DNA from: Rhodoferax sp.
GTDB lineage: Bacteria; Pseudomonadota; Gammaproteobacteria; Burkholderiales; Burkholderiaceae_C
Reading direction: 5' to 3'
Assembly (NCBI RefSeq): GCF_010365055.1
Contig: NZ_JAAFHA010000024.1
Coordinates: 1 to 42,057, forward strand
Length of the DNA stretch: 42,057 bases
Shown: in pieces, positions 1 to 9,114 of the stretch
Layout: each line of letters opens with the position of its first letter
Position numbering within the stretch: the first letter of the stretch is position 1
Made by a program: the position numbers and the translations under genes
Notes under the pieces: model-generated
Database searches by the model: none
What the model saw: only the letters and a program-made list of their open reading frames with translations
What the model was told of the DNA's origin: nothing

Positions 1-1
1 C

Positions 2-55
2 GGCGGCCTGCGCGTGCTCAGTCTGGCGGCACTGCGCTCCCAGATATTTTTATAA
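2..55 (+). CDS. possible 3' end of an upstream gene (partial)
   Basis: A frame open from the window edge ends at a TAA at 53-55 and reads GGLRVLSLAALRSQIFL. It stops just inside the dispersed repeat that follows, as purT does further on. Seventeen residues are too few to assign a family, and the frame could be chance. It is listed only because it abuts a repeat of the kind that follows gene ends in this window. Confidence 0.2.
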   Translation, partial: GGLRVLSLAALRSQIFL

Positions 56-110
56 CAAATCAGCCTCTAGCCCACGTAGAATAAGCGCTTACAGCTACTA
101 TATATATAGC
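44..110 (-). repeat. dispersed intergenic repeat, copy 1 (reverse orientation)
   Basis: AT-rich ends surround a GC core. Read on the minus strand it goes GTAGCTGTAAGCGCTTATT, then CTACGTGGGCTAGAGGCTGA, then an AT tail. The same core occurs seven more times in the window, in both orientations and always between genes. It ends two bases before the start codon of the next gene, so it forms that gene's leader. Confidence 0.75.
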
Positions 111-113
111 ATC

Positions 114-1028
114 ATGACAGACTCAAAAGCCCCTCCCCTTTTTCGCCGCGCAGCGGCGCCCGCGCCCCGGGCGCCACTTCCCGCCGGCCAGAGCAATACC
201 GCTGCCATTGGCGCCAACGGGACCTTGCGCCTGAACAAGCGCATGGCCGAGCTTGGCCTGGCGTCACGCCGCGAGGCGGACGAATGGATTGGCAAAGGCT
301 GGGTCAGGGTCAACGGCGTCGTTGCAGAGATGGGCATGCAGGTGAAGCCCGATGTGCGCATCGAGATCGACAAGCAAGCCCAGGGCCAGCAAGCCAAGCA
401 AGTGACGATCCTGGTGCACAAGCCGATTGGCCTGGTCAGCGGTCAGGCCGAAGACGGCCACGTGCCCGCGATCACCCTGGTGCAGCCACAAAACCGCTGG
501 CGCGAAGACAACGCCCGTTTTTTCTTCCACCCGAGCCAGCTCAAAAGCCTGGTGCCCGCCGGGCGCCTTGACATTGACTCGACCGGGCTGCTGGTGCTGA
601 CGCAAGACGGCCGCGTGGCGCGCCAATTGATTGGCGAAGACGCCGTGATGGAAAAGGAATACCTGGTGCGCGTGATTTACCAAGGGGATCAAGGCACCCC
701 GGGGAGCACCGGCCAGCTCAGCCGCATTGACGAGGACGACCCCGTCAGCACCGATGTGCAGTCGGTGTTCCCGCGCGAAAAGCTCGCGCTCTTACGCCAC
801 GGCCTGAGTCTGGACGGACAAGCGCTGCAAGCCGCCAAGGTGGACTGGCAAAACCCCGAGCAACTGCGTTTTGTCCTGACCGAGGGCAAGAAACGCCAGA
901 TTCGCCGCATGTGCGAGCTGGTCGGCCTGAAGGTGGTCGGCCTCAAGCGCGTGCGCATTGGCAACGTGATGCTGGGCAATCTGCCGCTGGGCCAGTGGCG
1001 CTACCTGGCGCCGCATGAGAAGTTCTAA
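114..1028 (+). CDS. rluF: 23S rRNA pseudouridine synthase, RluF/RsuA family
   Basis: The predicted cytoplasmic enzyme isomerises a uridine in 23S rRNA to pseudouridine. An N-terminal S4 RNA-binding domain lies at about residues 38-90 (LNKRMAELGLASRREADEWI). The catalytic domain carries the RsuA-family signature GRLDIDSTGLLVLT with Asp153 as the expected nucleophile. The conserved KKRQIRRMCELVGLKV motif and PLGQWRYL near the C-terminus fit RluF better than RluB or RluE. The first ~35 residues are Pro/Ala-rich and probably disordered. The ATG at 114 lies just after a dispersed repeat and no strong Shine-Dalgarno site is visible. Family assignment is firm. The RluF position specificity (E. coli U2604) is inferred from similarity. 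Confidence 0.88.
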   Translation: MTDSKAPPLFRRAAAPAPRAPLPAGQSNTAAIGANGTLRLNKRMAELGLASRREADEWIGKGWVRVNGVVAEMGMQVKPDVRIEIDKQAQGQQAKQVTILVHKPIGLVSGQAEDGHVPAITLVQPQNRWREDNARFFFHPSQLKSLVPAGRLDIDSTGLLVLTQDGRVARQLIGEDAVMEKEYLVRVIYQGDQGTPGSTGQLSRIDEDDPVSTDVQSVFPREKLALLRHGLSLDGQALQAAKVDWQNPEQLRFVLTEGKKRQIRRMCELVGLKVVGLKRVRIGNVMLGNLPLGQWRYLAPHEKF

Positions 1029-1107
1029 ATATTGTGGGACAGACCAACGCTACACGCAGTGAGCGTGCTCTGTCCTCAAGTGATCGTCGGATGCAGGGAG
1101 TTCCGTC

Positions 1108-2373
1108 ATGACCAAGCCGCCGTCCAAAAACCCTCCTAAACACCTCCACGCCTCGGACCTTCGCGGTGTAGCCCAACTGGCCACCCAGGCCACCCTGGGC
1201 GTGGCCCGCATTGCTGAAGGCGTGCACCAGTCGGTATGGAGCAGCCTCGGCGTGCCCGGCGGCAAGACGCCTGGAAAAACCCGCGGCGTCACGGGACTGG
1301 TCTACAAGAGTGTGCATGGCGTGACCCGGTTGGTGGGCAAAGGCGTGGACACCCTGTTGGCCCGGTTGCAGCCCGCGCTGGACTCGGCAACAGACGCCCC
1401 GGCTGGCAGCCCCCAACGCGCAGCGGTGCTGGCAGCGTTGAATGGCGTGATGGGCGATCACCTGCTGGAGACCCATAGCCCGTTTGCGCTCCCCATGACC
1501 CTGCGCTATCAAGGCGAGGCGCTGAACTGGCAGGCTCTGCCACCCATGCCGAACGCGACCGGCAAGGTCTTGCTGCTGATTCACGGCCTGTGCATGAACG
1601 ACCTGCAGTGGCACACGCAACAGGGCGGCCAGGTGGTCGATCATGGCGCGACGCTGGCAACCAAACTGGGCTACACGCCGGTTCACCTGCGCTACAACAC
1701 CGGTCTGCATACCTCGCAAAACGGGCACGCGCTCGCTGCCCTGCTGGAACAACTGCTCGCACATTGGCCCACCCCGATTAAAGAAATCACGGTACTCGCC
1801 CACAGCATGGGCGGCTTGCTGATCCGCAGCGCGTTCCATTACGCGCAACAGGCGGGTCTGCATTGGCCAGGTCGCCTGAAAAACATCGTGTTCCTGGGGA
1901 CGCCGCACCATGGGGCACCGCTGGAGCGCGCCGGCAACTGGGTGGACTCCATCCTGGCCAGTACGCCCTACAGCGCGCCGCTTGCCAAACTGGGCCATCT
2001 GCGCAGCGCCGGCATCACCGATCTGCGTTGGGGCAATGTGCTCGACGTTGACTGGCAGGGCCACGACCGCTTTCAGCGCAAACCCGATGACCGCCAGCCG
2101 CTACCCTTGCCGGATGGCGTGGCCTGCTACTTTGTTGCCGCCACTGCGGCCGCCAAGCGCAGCGCCCTGGCAGACCGCCTGATTGGCGACGGCCTGGTGC
2201 CTCTGCACAGCGCGCTGGGGCAGCATGATGACCCCAAAAGAACCTTGTCGTTTGCCAAGACGTCGCAGTGGATTGTCTACCGGACCAGCCACATGGCCCT
2301 GCTCAGCAGTCCCGAGGTGACCGAAAAAATAGTGCAATGGTTGACGCCAGCGCCATCGGCGACTTCCGCCTGA
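1108..2373 (+). CDS. alpha/beta hydrolase, lipase/PGAP1-like
   Basis: A 421-residue protein with an alpha/beta-hydrolase core in its C-terminal two thirds. LLLIHGLCMNDLQWH is the oxyanion-hole strand and LAHSMGGLLIRSA is the nucleophile elbow with Ser233. Likely triad partners are Asp361 (IGDGLVPLHS) and His395 (TSHMALL). The first ~140 residues have little recognisable structure beyond a repeated GVTGLV/GVTRLV helix pattern like that in polyhydroxyalkanoate-related proteins. GGGAG eight bases before the ATG supports this start. It stands alone and convergently faces the signalling block. The substrate is unknown; esterase or lipase activity is the family expectation. Confidence 0.8.
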   Translation: MTKPPSKNPPKHLHASDLRGVAQLATQATLGVARIAEGVHQSVWSSLGVPGGKTPGKTRGVTGLVYKSVHGVTRLVGKGVDTLLARLQPALDSATDAPAGSPQRAAVLAALNGVMGDHLLETHSPFALPMTLRYQGEALNWQALPPMPNATGKVLLLIHGLCMNDLQWHTQQGGQVVDHGATLATKLGYTPVHLRYNTGLHTSQNGHALAALLEQLLAHWPTPIKEITVLAHSMGGLLIRSAFHYAQQAGLHWPGRLKNIVFLGTPHHGAPLERAGNWVDSILASTPYSAPLAKLGHLRSAGITDLRWGNVLDVDWQGHDRFQRKPDDRQPLPLPDGVACYFVAATAAAKRSALADRLIGDGLVPLHSALGQHDDPKRTLSFAKTSQWIVYRTSHMALLSSPEVTEKIVQWLTPAPSATSA

Positions 2374-2398
2374 GGCCTGGGGCTGCCAGCGCGCCGAG

Positions 2399-3247
2399 CT
2401 ACGCCGCCCGATGCTGGGCAACGTCGTGCATGATCGAACTGACGTCCCGGCCCACACCCCGGTAGCCGGTAAAGCGGCCCGACACGTCAAACATCGGCTC
2501 CCCGCTGACCTGAAAATACTGGCGCTCGCCCGCATCATCAATCCGACTGAAGACAAAATCCAGAAACGGCCGCCGTGCCGCCACATTCGCTTTGAGGACC
2601 GCGCGCTCGGCCTCGTTCCAGCGCAGGGCCTGCTCTTGTTTGATTTCCCCCAGCAAGCTCTCCATCGAAATGCCCAGCATGTCCAGCACCGGGCCGTACA
2701 CCTTGGTGAAGTGCCCTTGCGCGTCCTGCTCCCAGTACCAGTCGGACGCCAGTTCCGTCAAGCGGCGAAAGCGCGCCTCACTGTCGCTCAATTCGGCGGT
2801 CCGCTCCAGCACGGTCTGTTCCAGCATCCGGTTGTAATTTTGCAGTTTCTTGTACAACAGGCGCACTTCCAGCATGTTGTGAATCCGCGTCTTGACTTCG
2901 ACCAGATCAAACGGCTTGGCGACAAAATCCTTGGCCCCCGAGGCCAGCGCCCGCAACTTGTGGCCTGGCTGCGCCGTGATCACCAGGATTGGTACATAGC
3001 CTTCTGGATCAATCTCCTTGAGCCCGTCCATCACCTGGAAACCGTCCATGCCCGGCATCTGCAGATCGAGCAAAATCAGGTCGTAGTGGTTAGTGCGATG
3101 CAACTCGCACACGGCAAACGGATCCATCGTCGAGGTCAGGCGCTGGTAACCGGCACCCCGCAGCATTTGCTCCAGCAACTGCACGTTGGCCTCCTGATCG
3201 TCCACGATCAGGATACGGGCATTGAGAATATCGGCAGTACTAACCAT
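2399..3247 (-). CDS. response regulator with REC and PAS domains
   Basis: The N-terminal receiver has the acidic pair in ILIVDDQEAN, phospho-acceptor Asp61 (LILLDLQMPGMDGF) and the conserved Lys in AKPFDL. A coiled coil of about 25 residues (LYKKLQNYNRMLEQ) leads into one PAS domain (DWYWEQDAQGHFTKVYG to TGYRGVGRDV). No DNA-binding or enzymatic output domain follows, so it probably works through protein contacts or as a sensing relay. I use the ATG at 3247 rather than the TTG seven codons upstream, because the paralogous diguanylate cyclase starts at the matching residue. It lies 76 bp downstream of that cyclase gene on the same strand and its receiver is nearly a copy of the cyclase's. Confidence 0.82.
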   Translation of the reverse strand: MVSTADILNARILIVDDQEANVQLLEQMLRGAGYQRLTSTMDPFAVCELHRTNHYDLILLDLQMPGMDGFQVMDGLKEIDPEGYVPILVITAQPGHKLRALASGAKDFVAKPFDLVEVKTRIHNMLEVRLLYKKLQNYNRMLEQTVLERTAELSDSEARFRRLTELASDWYWEQDAQGHFTKVYGPVLDMLGISMESLLGEIKQEQALRWNEAERAVLKANVAARRPFLDFVFSRIDDAGERQYFQVSGEPMFDVSGRFTGYRGVGRDVSSIMHDVAQHRAA

Positions 3248-3323
3248 AAAAATTCGCTTTCTTGTCAATTTGCACTGAGACTAAGGTCCTATCACGACAG
3301 GTTACGTCAACTCTGGGTCACCG

Positions 3324-4274
3324 TCACAGGTCGGCGAGCCCTGAGATGCGATAGTCGTTCTTTCCTGCGTTTTTGGCCTCATACAAGGCCATATCCGCGC
3401 TCTTCATCAGCGTCTCCACGCTGTCACCATGCACTGGGTAAACACTGACACCGACGCTGGCCGTCACGGTCACGCTGCAGCCTTGAAGGCTGTAGGGCTG
3501 TGACACGGCTTGTAGCACTTTGGACACCAGCTCGGCCACATCGTCACCGTGACTCACTTCCGCCAACGCGATCACAAATTCATCGCCCCCCACCCGCGCC
3601 ACCGTGTCCTCTTGACGCACGGCACCCACCAGACGGGTGGCCACCATTTTTAGCAGGGTGTCGCCCCCATCGTGGCCCAGGTTGTCGTTGATCTCTTTGA
3701 ACCCGTCGAGATCCAGATACACGACCGCCATGTTGCCCTTGTTCCTGCGCGCATGGGCAATGCCAGACGACAGTCTGTCCATTAAGAGTCGTCTATTGGG
3801 CAGCCCGGTCAACGGGTCATGCAGCGCCAGGGATTCCAGCGCACGGTTCTGCTGTTCGAGTTGTTTGTACAACAAGCGCACTTCCAGCATATTGTGAATG
3901 CGCGTCCTGACTTCCATCAGGTCAAATGGCTTGCTGATGAAGTCTTTCGCGCCGGAGGCCAATGCCCGCAGCTTATGGTCCGGCTGGGCCGTGATCACAA
4001 GTATCGGAAAGTAGCCATCGGCATCGGCATCGGTTTCGTCTTCCTTCAGCGCTTCCATCACCTCAAAGCCATCCATGCCGGGCATCTGCAGATCGAGCAG
4101 TATCAGGTCGTAATGGTTGGCGCGATGCAGATTGCACACGGCATACGGATCCATGGTCGACGTCAGGCACCGATAGCCGGCTTCACGCAGTATTTGCTCC
4201 AGCAACCGCACATTCACCTCCTGATCGTCCACGATCAGAATGCTGGCACCAAGAATATCGGCGGCGTCGACCAT
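3324..4274 (-). CDS. diguanylate cyclase response regulator (REC-GGDEF)
   Basis: A predicted c-di-GMP synthase controlled by phosphorylation. The receiver (residues 10-125) has Asp61 as acceptor, followed by a coiled coil and a GGDEF domain starting at HDPLTGLPNRR. The active-site motif GGDEF is intact (residues 229-233). The inhibitory I-site RxxD (RQED, 220-223) sits exactly five residues before it, so product inhibition is expected. The start ATG overlaps the stop of the upstream hybrid kinase by one base (TGATG), which suggests translational coupling and that the kinase is its phosphodonor. An alternative GTG lies one codon upstream. The domain call is firm; pairing with the kinase is inferred. 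Confidence 0.92.
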   Translation of the reverse strand: MVDAADILGASILIVDDQEVNVRLLEQILREAGYRCLTSTMDPYAVCNLHRANHYDLILLDLQMPGMDGFEVMEALKEDETDADADGYFPILVITAQPDHKLRALASGAKDFISKPFDLMEVRTRIHNMLEVRLLYKQLEQQNRALESLALHDPLTGLPNRRLLMDRLSSGIAHARRNKGNMAVVYLDLDGFKEINDNLGHDGGDTLLKMVATRLVGAVRQEDTVARVGGDEFVIALAEVSHGDDVAELVSKVLQAVSQPYSLQGCSVTVTASVGVSVYPVHGDSVETLMKSADMALYEAKNAGKNDYRISGLADL

Positions 4275-7200
4275 CACTTGGCGCCTTCCACCGCCAAGTT
4301 GTCCAATCCGGTCTGCGCGAATTCCAGCGCCGTATCCAGCGCCGCCATGAATTCATTGACTTTAATCGGCTTGGTGAGATACGAGAAAAATCCGGCCTCC
4401 AGACCTCTTTCAATATCGCGGGGCATGGCGTTGGCACTGATGGCCAGCACCGGAATGTGCCGGGTCGCAGGGTCTTCACGCAGAATTTGCAGGGCCTGAA
4501 GCCCGCTGATTCCAGGCAAATTGATGTCCATCAAAATGACTTTGGGCAGATGAATGCGCGCCAGCGTAATACCTTGCATGCCATCCGTGGCACTCAACAA
4601 ACGCATATCCGGACGCCGCGCGATGAGTTGCCGAACCAACTCCATGTTGGCCCGGTTGTCTTCGACATAAAGCAATGTGCTCAGCGCCGCGCCAGGCACA
4701 ACCTGTGCCTGCAGCAACACCAGCGGCGCATCAGAATCGACGGCAAATTGCGGTGCCGCCACCAGATTCAACTCAAACCAGAACACGCTACCGGTCCCGA
4801 CGATACTTTGCGCACCGATTGCACCCCCCATCAACTCGACCAGCCGCTTGCTCACCACCAAGCCAATGCCCGTGCCCTCTTCGGCGCCAACCTCTTGCCC
4901 CAGCCGATTGAAGGGTTGGAACAGTTGCGCCACTTTTTCTGCGGACAGTCCCTCGCCGGTGTCGCGCACGCTGATGCGCAGACGTTGCGGCGAAACCACC
5001 TTGCACGTCACAGCAACCGTTCCGCCTACGCGGTTGTACTTGATGGCGTTGGACATCAGATTCACGATCACCTGCTTGACACGCGTGCGATCGGCATTGA
5101 CAAAGCACGGGCCACTGAACTTTGGAAAGCTGATGTTGATGGCACTCTTTTGGGCCTGCGGGTCGATCATGGCTTGACAGTCCAGCAACACGTCTGGCAG
5201 CGCGATCGGCTCCATTGACAGCGACAGCTTGCCGGACTCGATCAAGGCCAGATCGAGGATCTCGTTAATCAGCTCCAGCAGGTACCAGCCGCCATGCAGA
5301 ATCTGGTCGATGCTGGCCCGCTGCGTGGCCGTGGGCGGCGGTGTGCCAGATTCCATCAGTTGCGCAAAGCCCAGGATGGCGTTGAGCGGCGAGCGCAGTT
5401 CATGGCTCATGCTGGACAAGAAATCCGATTTGGCCAGGTTGGCTTTGTCGGCCGCTTGCCGGGCGATCTCCAGCTCGACGTTCTTGTCGCGCAGCGCCTG
5501 ATCGAGCACGGCGCGCTCGGCCTCGACGCGCTGGCGCGCGGTGTTATCGGTGCCAATCAACAGGTAGCCGATGATGGCGCCTTGGGCGTCGCGCAAGGCC
5601 GTGACCGACACCACCGCCGGGAAACGGCTGCCGTCTTTGCGGATGTAGCTCAGCTCATAAATATCTTCAATGCCACGCGAAGCCTTGAACACCAGGGCTT
5701 CAAAGCCCGGCTCAATCTGGGTGCCGAGTTCAAGACTGAGCGCTTTAGCACGCGCAACTACTTCCAGCGGATCAGAAATGTCGGCCGGGGTCACCTGGTT
5801 CATCACTTCCGAAGCGGTGTAGCCCAGCATGCGTTCGGCGCCGACGTTGAAAATCTGAATCACACCCTTGGCGTCGGTGGCGATGCTGGAAAAATTGGCG
5901 CTGTTGAAAATCGCGCTCTGCAAAGCTCCTGCCTGGAGCAAGGCTTCTTCGGCCTGTTTGCGCGCCGTGTTATCGGTGCCGATCAGCAGATAACCAATGA
6001 TGGTGTTTTGATCATCGCGCAGCGCCGTGACCGACACCACCGCCGGGAAACGGCTGCCGTCTTTGCGGATGTAGGTCAACTCGTAGATGTCTTCGATGCC
6101 GCGCGCGGCCTTGAAAACCAAGGCCTCAAATCCCGGCGCAATCGGCGTGTCGAGCTCCTCGCTCAACGCCTTGGCACGTGCAATCACTTCCTGCGGATCA
6201 GAAATAATGGCTGGCGTAATTTTGTTCACGACCTCGTCCGCGGTGTAGCCCAGCATGCGCTCGGCACCCACGTTGAAAATCTGAATCACGCCTTGGGCGT
6301 CCGTGGCGACGCTGGCGAAGACAGCGCTGTTGAAAATCGCGTTTTGCAGGGCACCGGCCTGGAGCAGTGCCTCTTCAGCCTGTTTGCGTGCTGTGTTGTC
6401 GGTACCGATCAACAGGTAACCAATGATGGCTTCTTGCGCGTCGCGTAGCGCCGTGACTGACACCACCGCCGGAAAACGGCTGCCGTCTTTGCGGATGTAG
6501 GTCAGCTCATAAATGTCTTCAATGCCACGCGAGGCCTTGAACACCAGGGCTTCAAAGCCCGGTTCGATCTGGGTGCCGAGTTCAAGACTCAGCGCCTTGG
6601 CGCGGGCAATCACTTCCTGCGGATCGGAAATGTCGGCCGGCGTCACCTGGTTCATGACCTCCAGCGCGGTGTAACCCAGCATGCGCTCTGCGCCCACGTT
6701 GAAAATCTGAATCACACCCTTGGCGTCGGTGGCGATGCTGGAAAAATTGGCGCTGTTGAAAATCGCGCTCTGCAAGGCCCCGGCCTTGAGCAGCTCTTCT
6801 TCAACTTGTTTGCGCGTGGTGATATCGCGCAAGATGCCGGTGAAATAGCGCTCGCCGCCCAGCCACATCTCGCTGACCGCCATTTCCATCGGAAAGACAC
6901 TGCCATCCTGGCGCAGGCCCAGCACCTCGCGCCCCAATCCGACGGCACGCGCTTCGTCGCTGGCACTGTAGTACTCCAGAGAGCCATTACGCTGGTCTTG
7001 ATCCAGCTCAGGAATGAGCAGGCTGAAGTTTTGCCCGACCAGCTCGGCCGCGCTGTAGCCAAACATGCGCTCGGCCGCCGGGTTCACGGTCTTGACCATA
7101 CCGCCGCGGGCGTAAATAGTGATGATGCCGTCCTCCACGGTATTGAGCACCGTCTGGATCAGGGCGTTGCTGTCACGCAGGGCTTGCTGCGCCGCATATT

Positions 7201-8149
7201 CTTCGGTGACATCACGAAACACCAGCACGGCACCGATCACGTCGCCATCGCGGTCACGGATCGGCGCGCAACTGTCGGCAATATCGCATTCGCTGCCATC
7301 ACGCGCAATCACCACCGTGTGGTTGGCCAGTCCCTGAACCGTGCCGTGCATCAAGGTTTCTGCCACGGGAATGGTGGCGCTTTGCCGAGTTTCCTTGTTG
7401 ATGATCGTAAAAATCTCGTCCACCGGACGACCAACGGCATCCTGCTGCGTCCAGCCGGTGAGGCGTTCCGCAAGCGGATTCAAGATCGTCACGCGCGCTG
7501 CCGCATCGGTGGCGATGACGGCGTCGCCGATGGAATGCAGGGTGACGGCAAATTTTTCTTCGCTTTCGCGCAAGGTCAAGTTGGCCTGATGCAATTGTTG
7601 ATTGGTTCGGGCCTGAATCTCGATCAAGTGCTGCCGTTCGGCCTCCACCTGCTTGCGCGCGGTGTTGTCGGTGCCGATCAACAGGTAGCCAATGATGGCG
7701 TCCTGCGCATCGCGCAACGCCGTCACCGACACGATGGCGGCAAAGCGGCTGCCGTCCTTGCGGATGTAGGTCAGCTCGTAGATGTCTTCGATGCCGCGCG
7801 AGGCCTTGAACACCAGCGCCTCGAAACCCGGGTTGATCTGGGTGCCGAGCTCCTGGCTCAAAGCCTTGGCGCGGGCGACCACTTCGTCTGGATCGGAAAT
7901 GTTGGCCGGCGTGATCTTGTTCAGGACGTCAACCGCCGCGTAGCCCAGCATGCGCTCGGCGCCAACGTTGAAAATCTGAATGACGCCGTTCGCATCGGTG
8001 GCAATGCTGGAGAAATTGGCGCTGTTGAGAATGGCGTTCTGCAAGGCCCCGGTTTTGAGCAAGGCCTCCTGTCGCCTGAACTCGGTGAGGCCTTCCGGCG
8101 TGCCTGCAACAGGCGTGGGAGAGACGGAGGCGGGGTCAATTTTCAACAT
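4274..8149 (-). CDS. cytoplasmic multi-PAS hybrid sensor histidine kinase
   Basis: A 1291-residue kinase without membrane segments. It has six PAS domains: one at about 34-175, two divergent ones (about 195-320 and 325-450), and three nearly identical tandem ones (about 455-880). These are followed by HisKA with His916 (SMSHELRSPLN), an HATPase domain (N box LMSNAIKYN, G boxes RDTGEGLS and GTGIGL) and a C-terminal receiver with Asp1208 (LMDINLPGISG). The repeated PAS units carry SSIATDAKGVIQIFNVGAER and IYELTYIRKDGSRFPA. No Cys or His pattern for a cofactor is obvious. It heads an apparent operon with the diguanylate cyclase and REC-PAS regulator, so it probably feeds c-di-GMP signalling. The Shine-Dalgarno site before the ATG at 8149 is weak. 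Confidence 0.93.
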   Translation of the reverse strand: MLKIDPASVSPTPVAGTPEGLTEFRRQEALLKTGALQNAILNSANFSSIATDANGVIQIFNVGAERMLGYAAVDVLNKITPANISDPDEVVARAKALSQELGTQINPGFEALVFKASRGIEDIYELTYIRKDGSRFAAIVSVTALRDAQDAIIGYLLIGTDNTARKQVEAERQHLIEIQARTNQQLHQANLTLRESEEKFAVTLHSIGDAVIATDAAARVTILNPLAERLTGWTQQDAVGRPVDEIFTIINKETRQSATIPVAETLMHGTVQGLANHTVVIARDGSECDIADSCAPIRDRDGDVIGAVLVFRDVTEEYAAQQALRDSNALIQTVLNTVEDGIITIYARGGMVKTVNPAAERMFGYSAAELVGQNFSLLIPELDQDQRNGSLEYYSASDEARAVGLGREVLGLRQDGSVFPMEMAVSEMWLGGERYFTGILRDITTRKQVEEELLKAGALQSAIFNSANFSSIATDAKGVIQIFNVGAERMLGYTALEVMNQVTPADISDPQEVIARAKALSLELGTQIEPGFEALVFKASRGIEDIYELTYIRKDGSRFPAVVSVTALRDAQEAIIGYLLIGTDNTARKQAEEALLQAGALQNAIFNSAVFASVATDAQGVIQIFNVGAERMLGYTADEVVNKITPAIISDPQEVIARAKALSEELDTPIAPGFEALVFKAARGIEDIYELTYIRKDGSRFPAVVSVTALRDDQNTIIGYLLIGTDNTARKQAEEALLQAGALQSAIFNSANFSSIATDAKGVIQIFNVGAERMLGYTASEVMNQVTPADISDPLEVVARAKALSLELGTQIEPGFEALVFKASRGIEDIYELSYIRKDGSRFPAVVSVTALRDAQGAIIGYLLIGTDNTARQRVEAERAVLDQALRDKNVELEIARQAADKANLAKSDFLSSMSHELRSPLNAILGFAQLMESGTPPPTATQRASIDQILHGGWYLLELINEILDLALIESGKLSLSMEPIALPDVLLDCQAMIDPQAQKSAINISFPKFSGPCFVNADRTRVKQVIVNLMSNAIKYNRVGGTVAVTCKVVSPQRLRISVRDTGEGLSAEKVAQLFQPFNRLGQEVGAEEGTGIGLVVSKRLVELMGGAIGAQSIVGTGSVFWFELNLVAAPQFAVDSDAPLVLLQAQVVPGAALSTLLYVEDNRANMELVRQLIARRPDMRLLSATDGMQGITLARIHLPKVILMDINLPGISGLQALQILREDPATRHIPVLAISANAMPRDIERGLEAGFFSYLTKPIKVNEFMAALDTALEFAQTGLDNLAVEGAK
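5512..6789 (-). repeat. three exact-length tandem copies of a 426-bp PAS-encoding unit
   Basis: The anchor string ctgttgaaaa recurs at 5901, 6327 and 6753, exactly 426 bp (142 codons) apart each time. The surrounding sequence is nearly identical through each unit. A fourth, more diverged copy encodes the first PAS domain near 7650-8075. Unit boundaries are approximate; the period is exact. Confidence 0.9.
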
Positions 8150-8203
8150 GGTGGGGTTTTATTACAACGGGAACGAGGATATCGACCCAGCTCGCGCTGA
8201 TCC

Positions 8204-8217
8204 GTGCGTTAACGCAC
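8204..8217. promoter_or_regulatory. perfect 14-bp palindrome, candidate operator
   Basis: GTGCGTTAACGCAC is its own reverse complement and lies in the 110-bp gap between the Crp-family gene and the multi-PAS kinase, 55 bp before the kinase start codon. Its half-sites resemble the TGTG/CACA arms bound by Crp-type proteins but have a different centre. Binding by the neighbouring Crp-family protein is my inference. Confidence 0.45.
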
Positions 8218-8259
8218 ATAGATCGACTTTCTTCATGAAACGGGGGCAATGGGGACTTC

Positions 8260-8979
8260 CTAGCGCTGACGACCAGCGCCCAGCAAACGGTCATGTTCAT
8301 TTTTAACCACACCGTAGCATTCACACACGCGCGATTCCAGCCCGTGGCGATCCAGCACGGTGATGTGGCCCCGGCGGTAGCGGATGCACTGCGCTTGCTG
8401 CAAGTGCCCGGCGGCCGCGGTAATGCCTTCACGACGCACGCCAATCATGCTGGCGATCAGTTCCTGCGTCATGGTCAGTTCTGTCGACGGCAAACGGTCC
8501 AACGTTGCCAACAGCCAGCGGCACAGCTGCTGCTCCACCGAATGGTGCCGATTGCAGACGGCGGTTTGGGACATCTGGGTCATCAAGGCCTGGGTGTAAC
8601 GCAGCAGCAGACGCATCGTCGGCCCGGCGCGATTGAATTCGTCCATCAGCAGATGGGCTTTGAGCCGGTAGCCGCTGCCGCCCGTCTGCACCGTGGCCGC
8701 GCTGGGCGTGCTGTTACCGCCCAAGAACAGCGAAACGCCGAGCATGCCCTCATTGCCGACACCCGCAATTTCGGCCGAAGCGCCATCCTCTGTCATATAT
8801 TGAAGCGAGACGATGGCCGTGGTTGGAAAATAGACATGCGGCAGCTGGCCGCCGGACTCATAAAGTACGTCACCCAGCAGCATGGGAACCAACTCCAATT
8901 GGGGCGAGAGGCGCTCGAACTCAGCCGCGGGCAGAGCAGCCAGTAGAAAATTTTGTTTGGGGCCCTGCGGCGAATCCAT
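8260..8979 (-). CDS. Crp/Fnr-family transcriptional regulator
   Basis: A 239-residue regulator with an N-terminal cyclic-nucleotide-binding-like beta barrel (LYESGGQLPHVYFPTTAIVS, VGNEGMLGVSLFLGG). A long dimerisation helix and a C-terminal winged helix-turn-helix follow (LTMTQELIASMIGVRREGITA). It lacks an FNR-type Cys cluster and the Arg/Ser pair of cAMP-binding Crp is not evident, so the effector is unknown. The ATG at 8979 is preceded by CGGAG at good spacing and begins just before the conserved FLLAALP segment; longer upstream frames look spurious. It precedes the multi-PAS kinase on the same strand with a 110-bp gap that holds a perfect palindrome. Confidence 0.85.
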   Translation of the reverse strand: MDSPQGPKQNFLLAALPAAEFERLSPQLELVPMLLGDVLYESGGQLPHVYFPTTAIVSLQYMTEDGASAEIAGVGNEGMLGVSLFLGGNSTPSAATVQTGGSGYRLKAHLLMDEFNRAGPTMRLLLRYTQALMTQMSQTAVCNRHHSVEQQLCRWLLATLDRLPSTELTMTQELIASMIGVRREGITAAAGHLQQAQCIRYRRGHITVLDRHGLESRVCECYGVVKNEHDRLLGAGRQR

Positions 8980-9114
8980 ATGCAGTCTCCGAAAGAGCGC
9001 CAAAGCGGCTGCGCATAACCGGTGCAGCATACACGCTTTGCCAGCGGCACTGGCTTTCGCCTTTACCGCCATCGGGCAGCGGACCGAGCAACCGCGGCAT
9101 TTGCGGCTCAGCCC

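Noticed and set aside
943..2064. Long minus-strand open frame opposite the hydrolase and RNA synthase genes
   Set aside because: Its sequence is the antisense of two well-supported genes and shows no domain or start signal; such frames are common in GC-rich DNA.
5294..8200. Long plus-strand open frames opposite the multi-PAS kinase
   Set aside because: They mirror the repeated PAS units in antisense, with His/Arg/Gln-rich composition and no recognisable fold.
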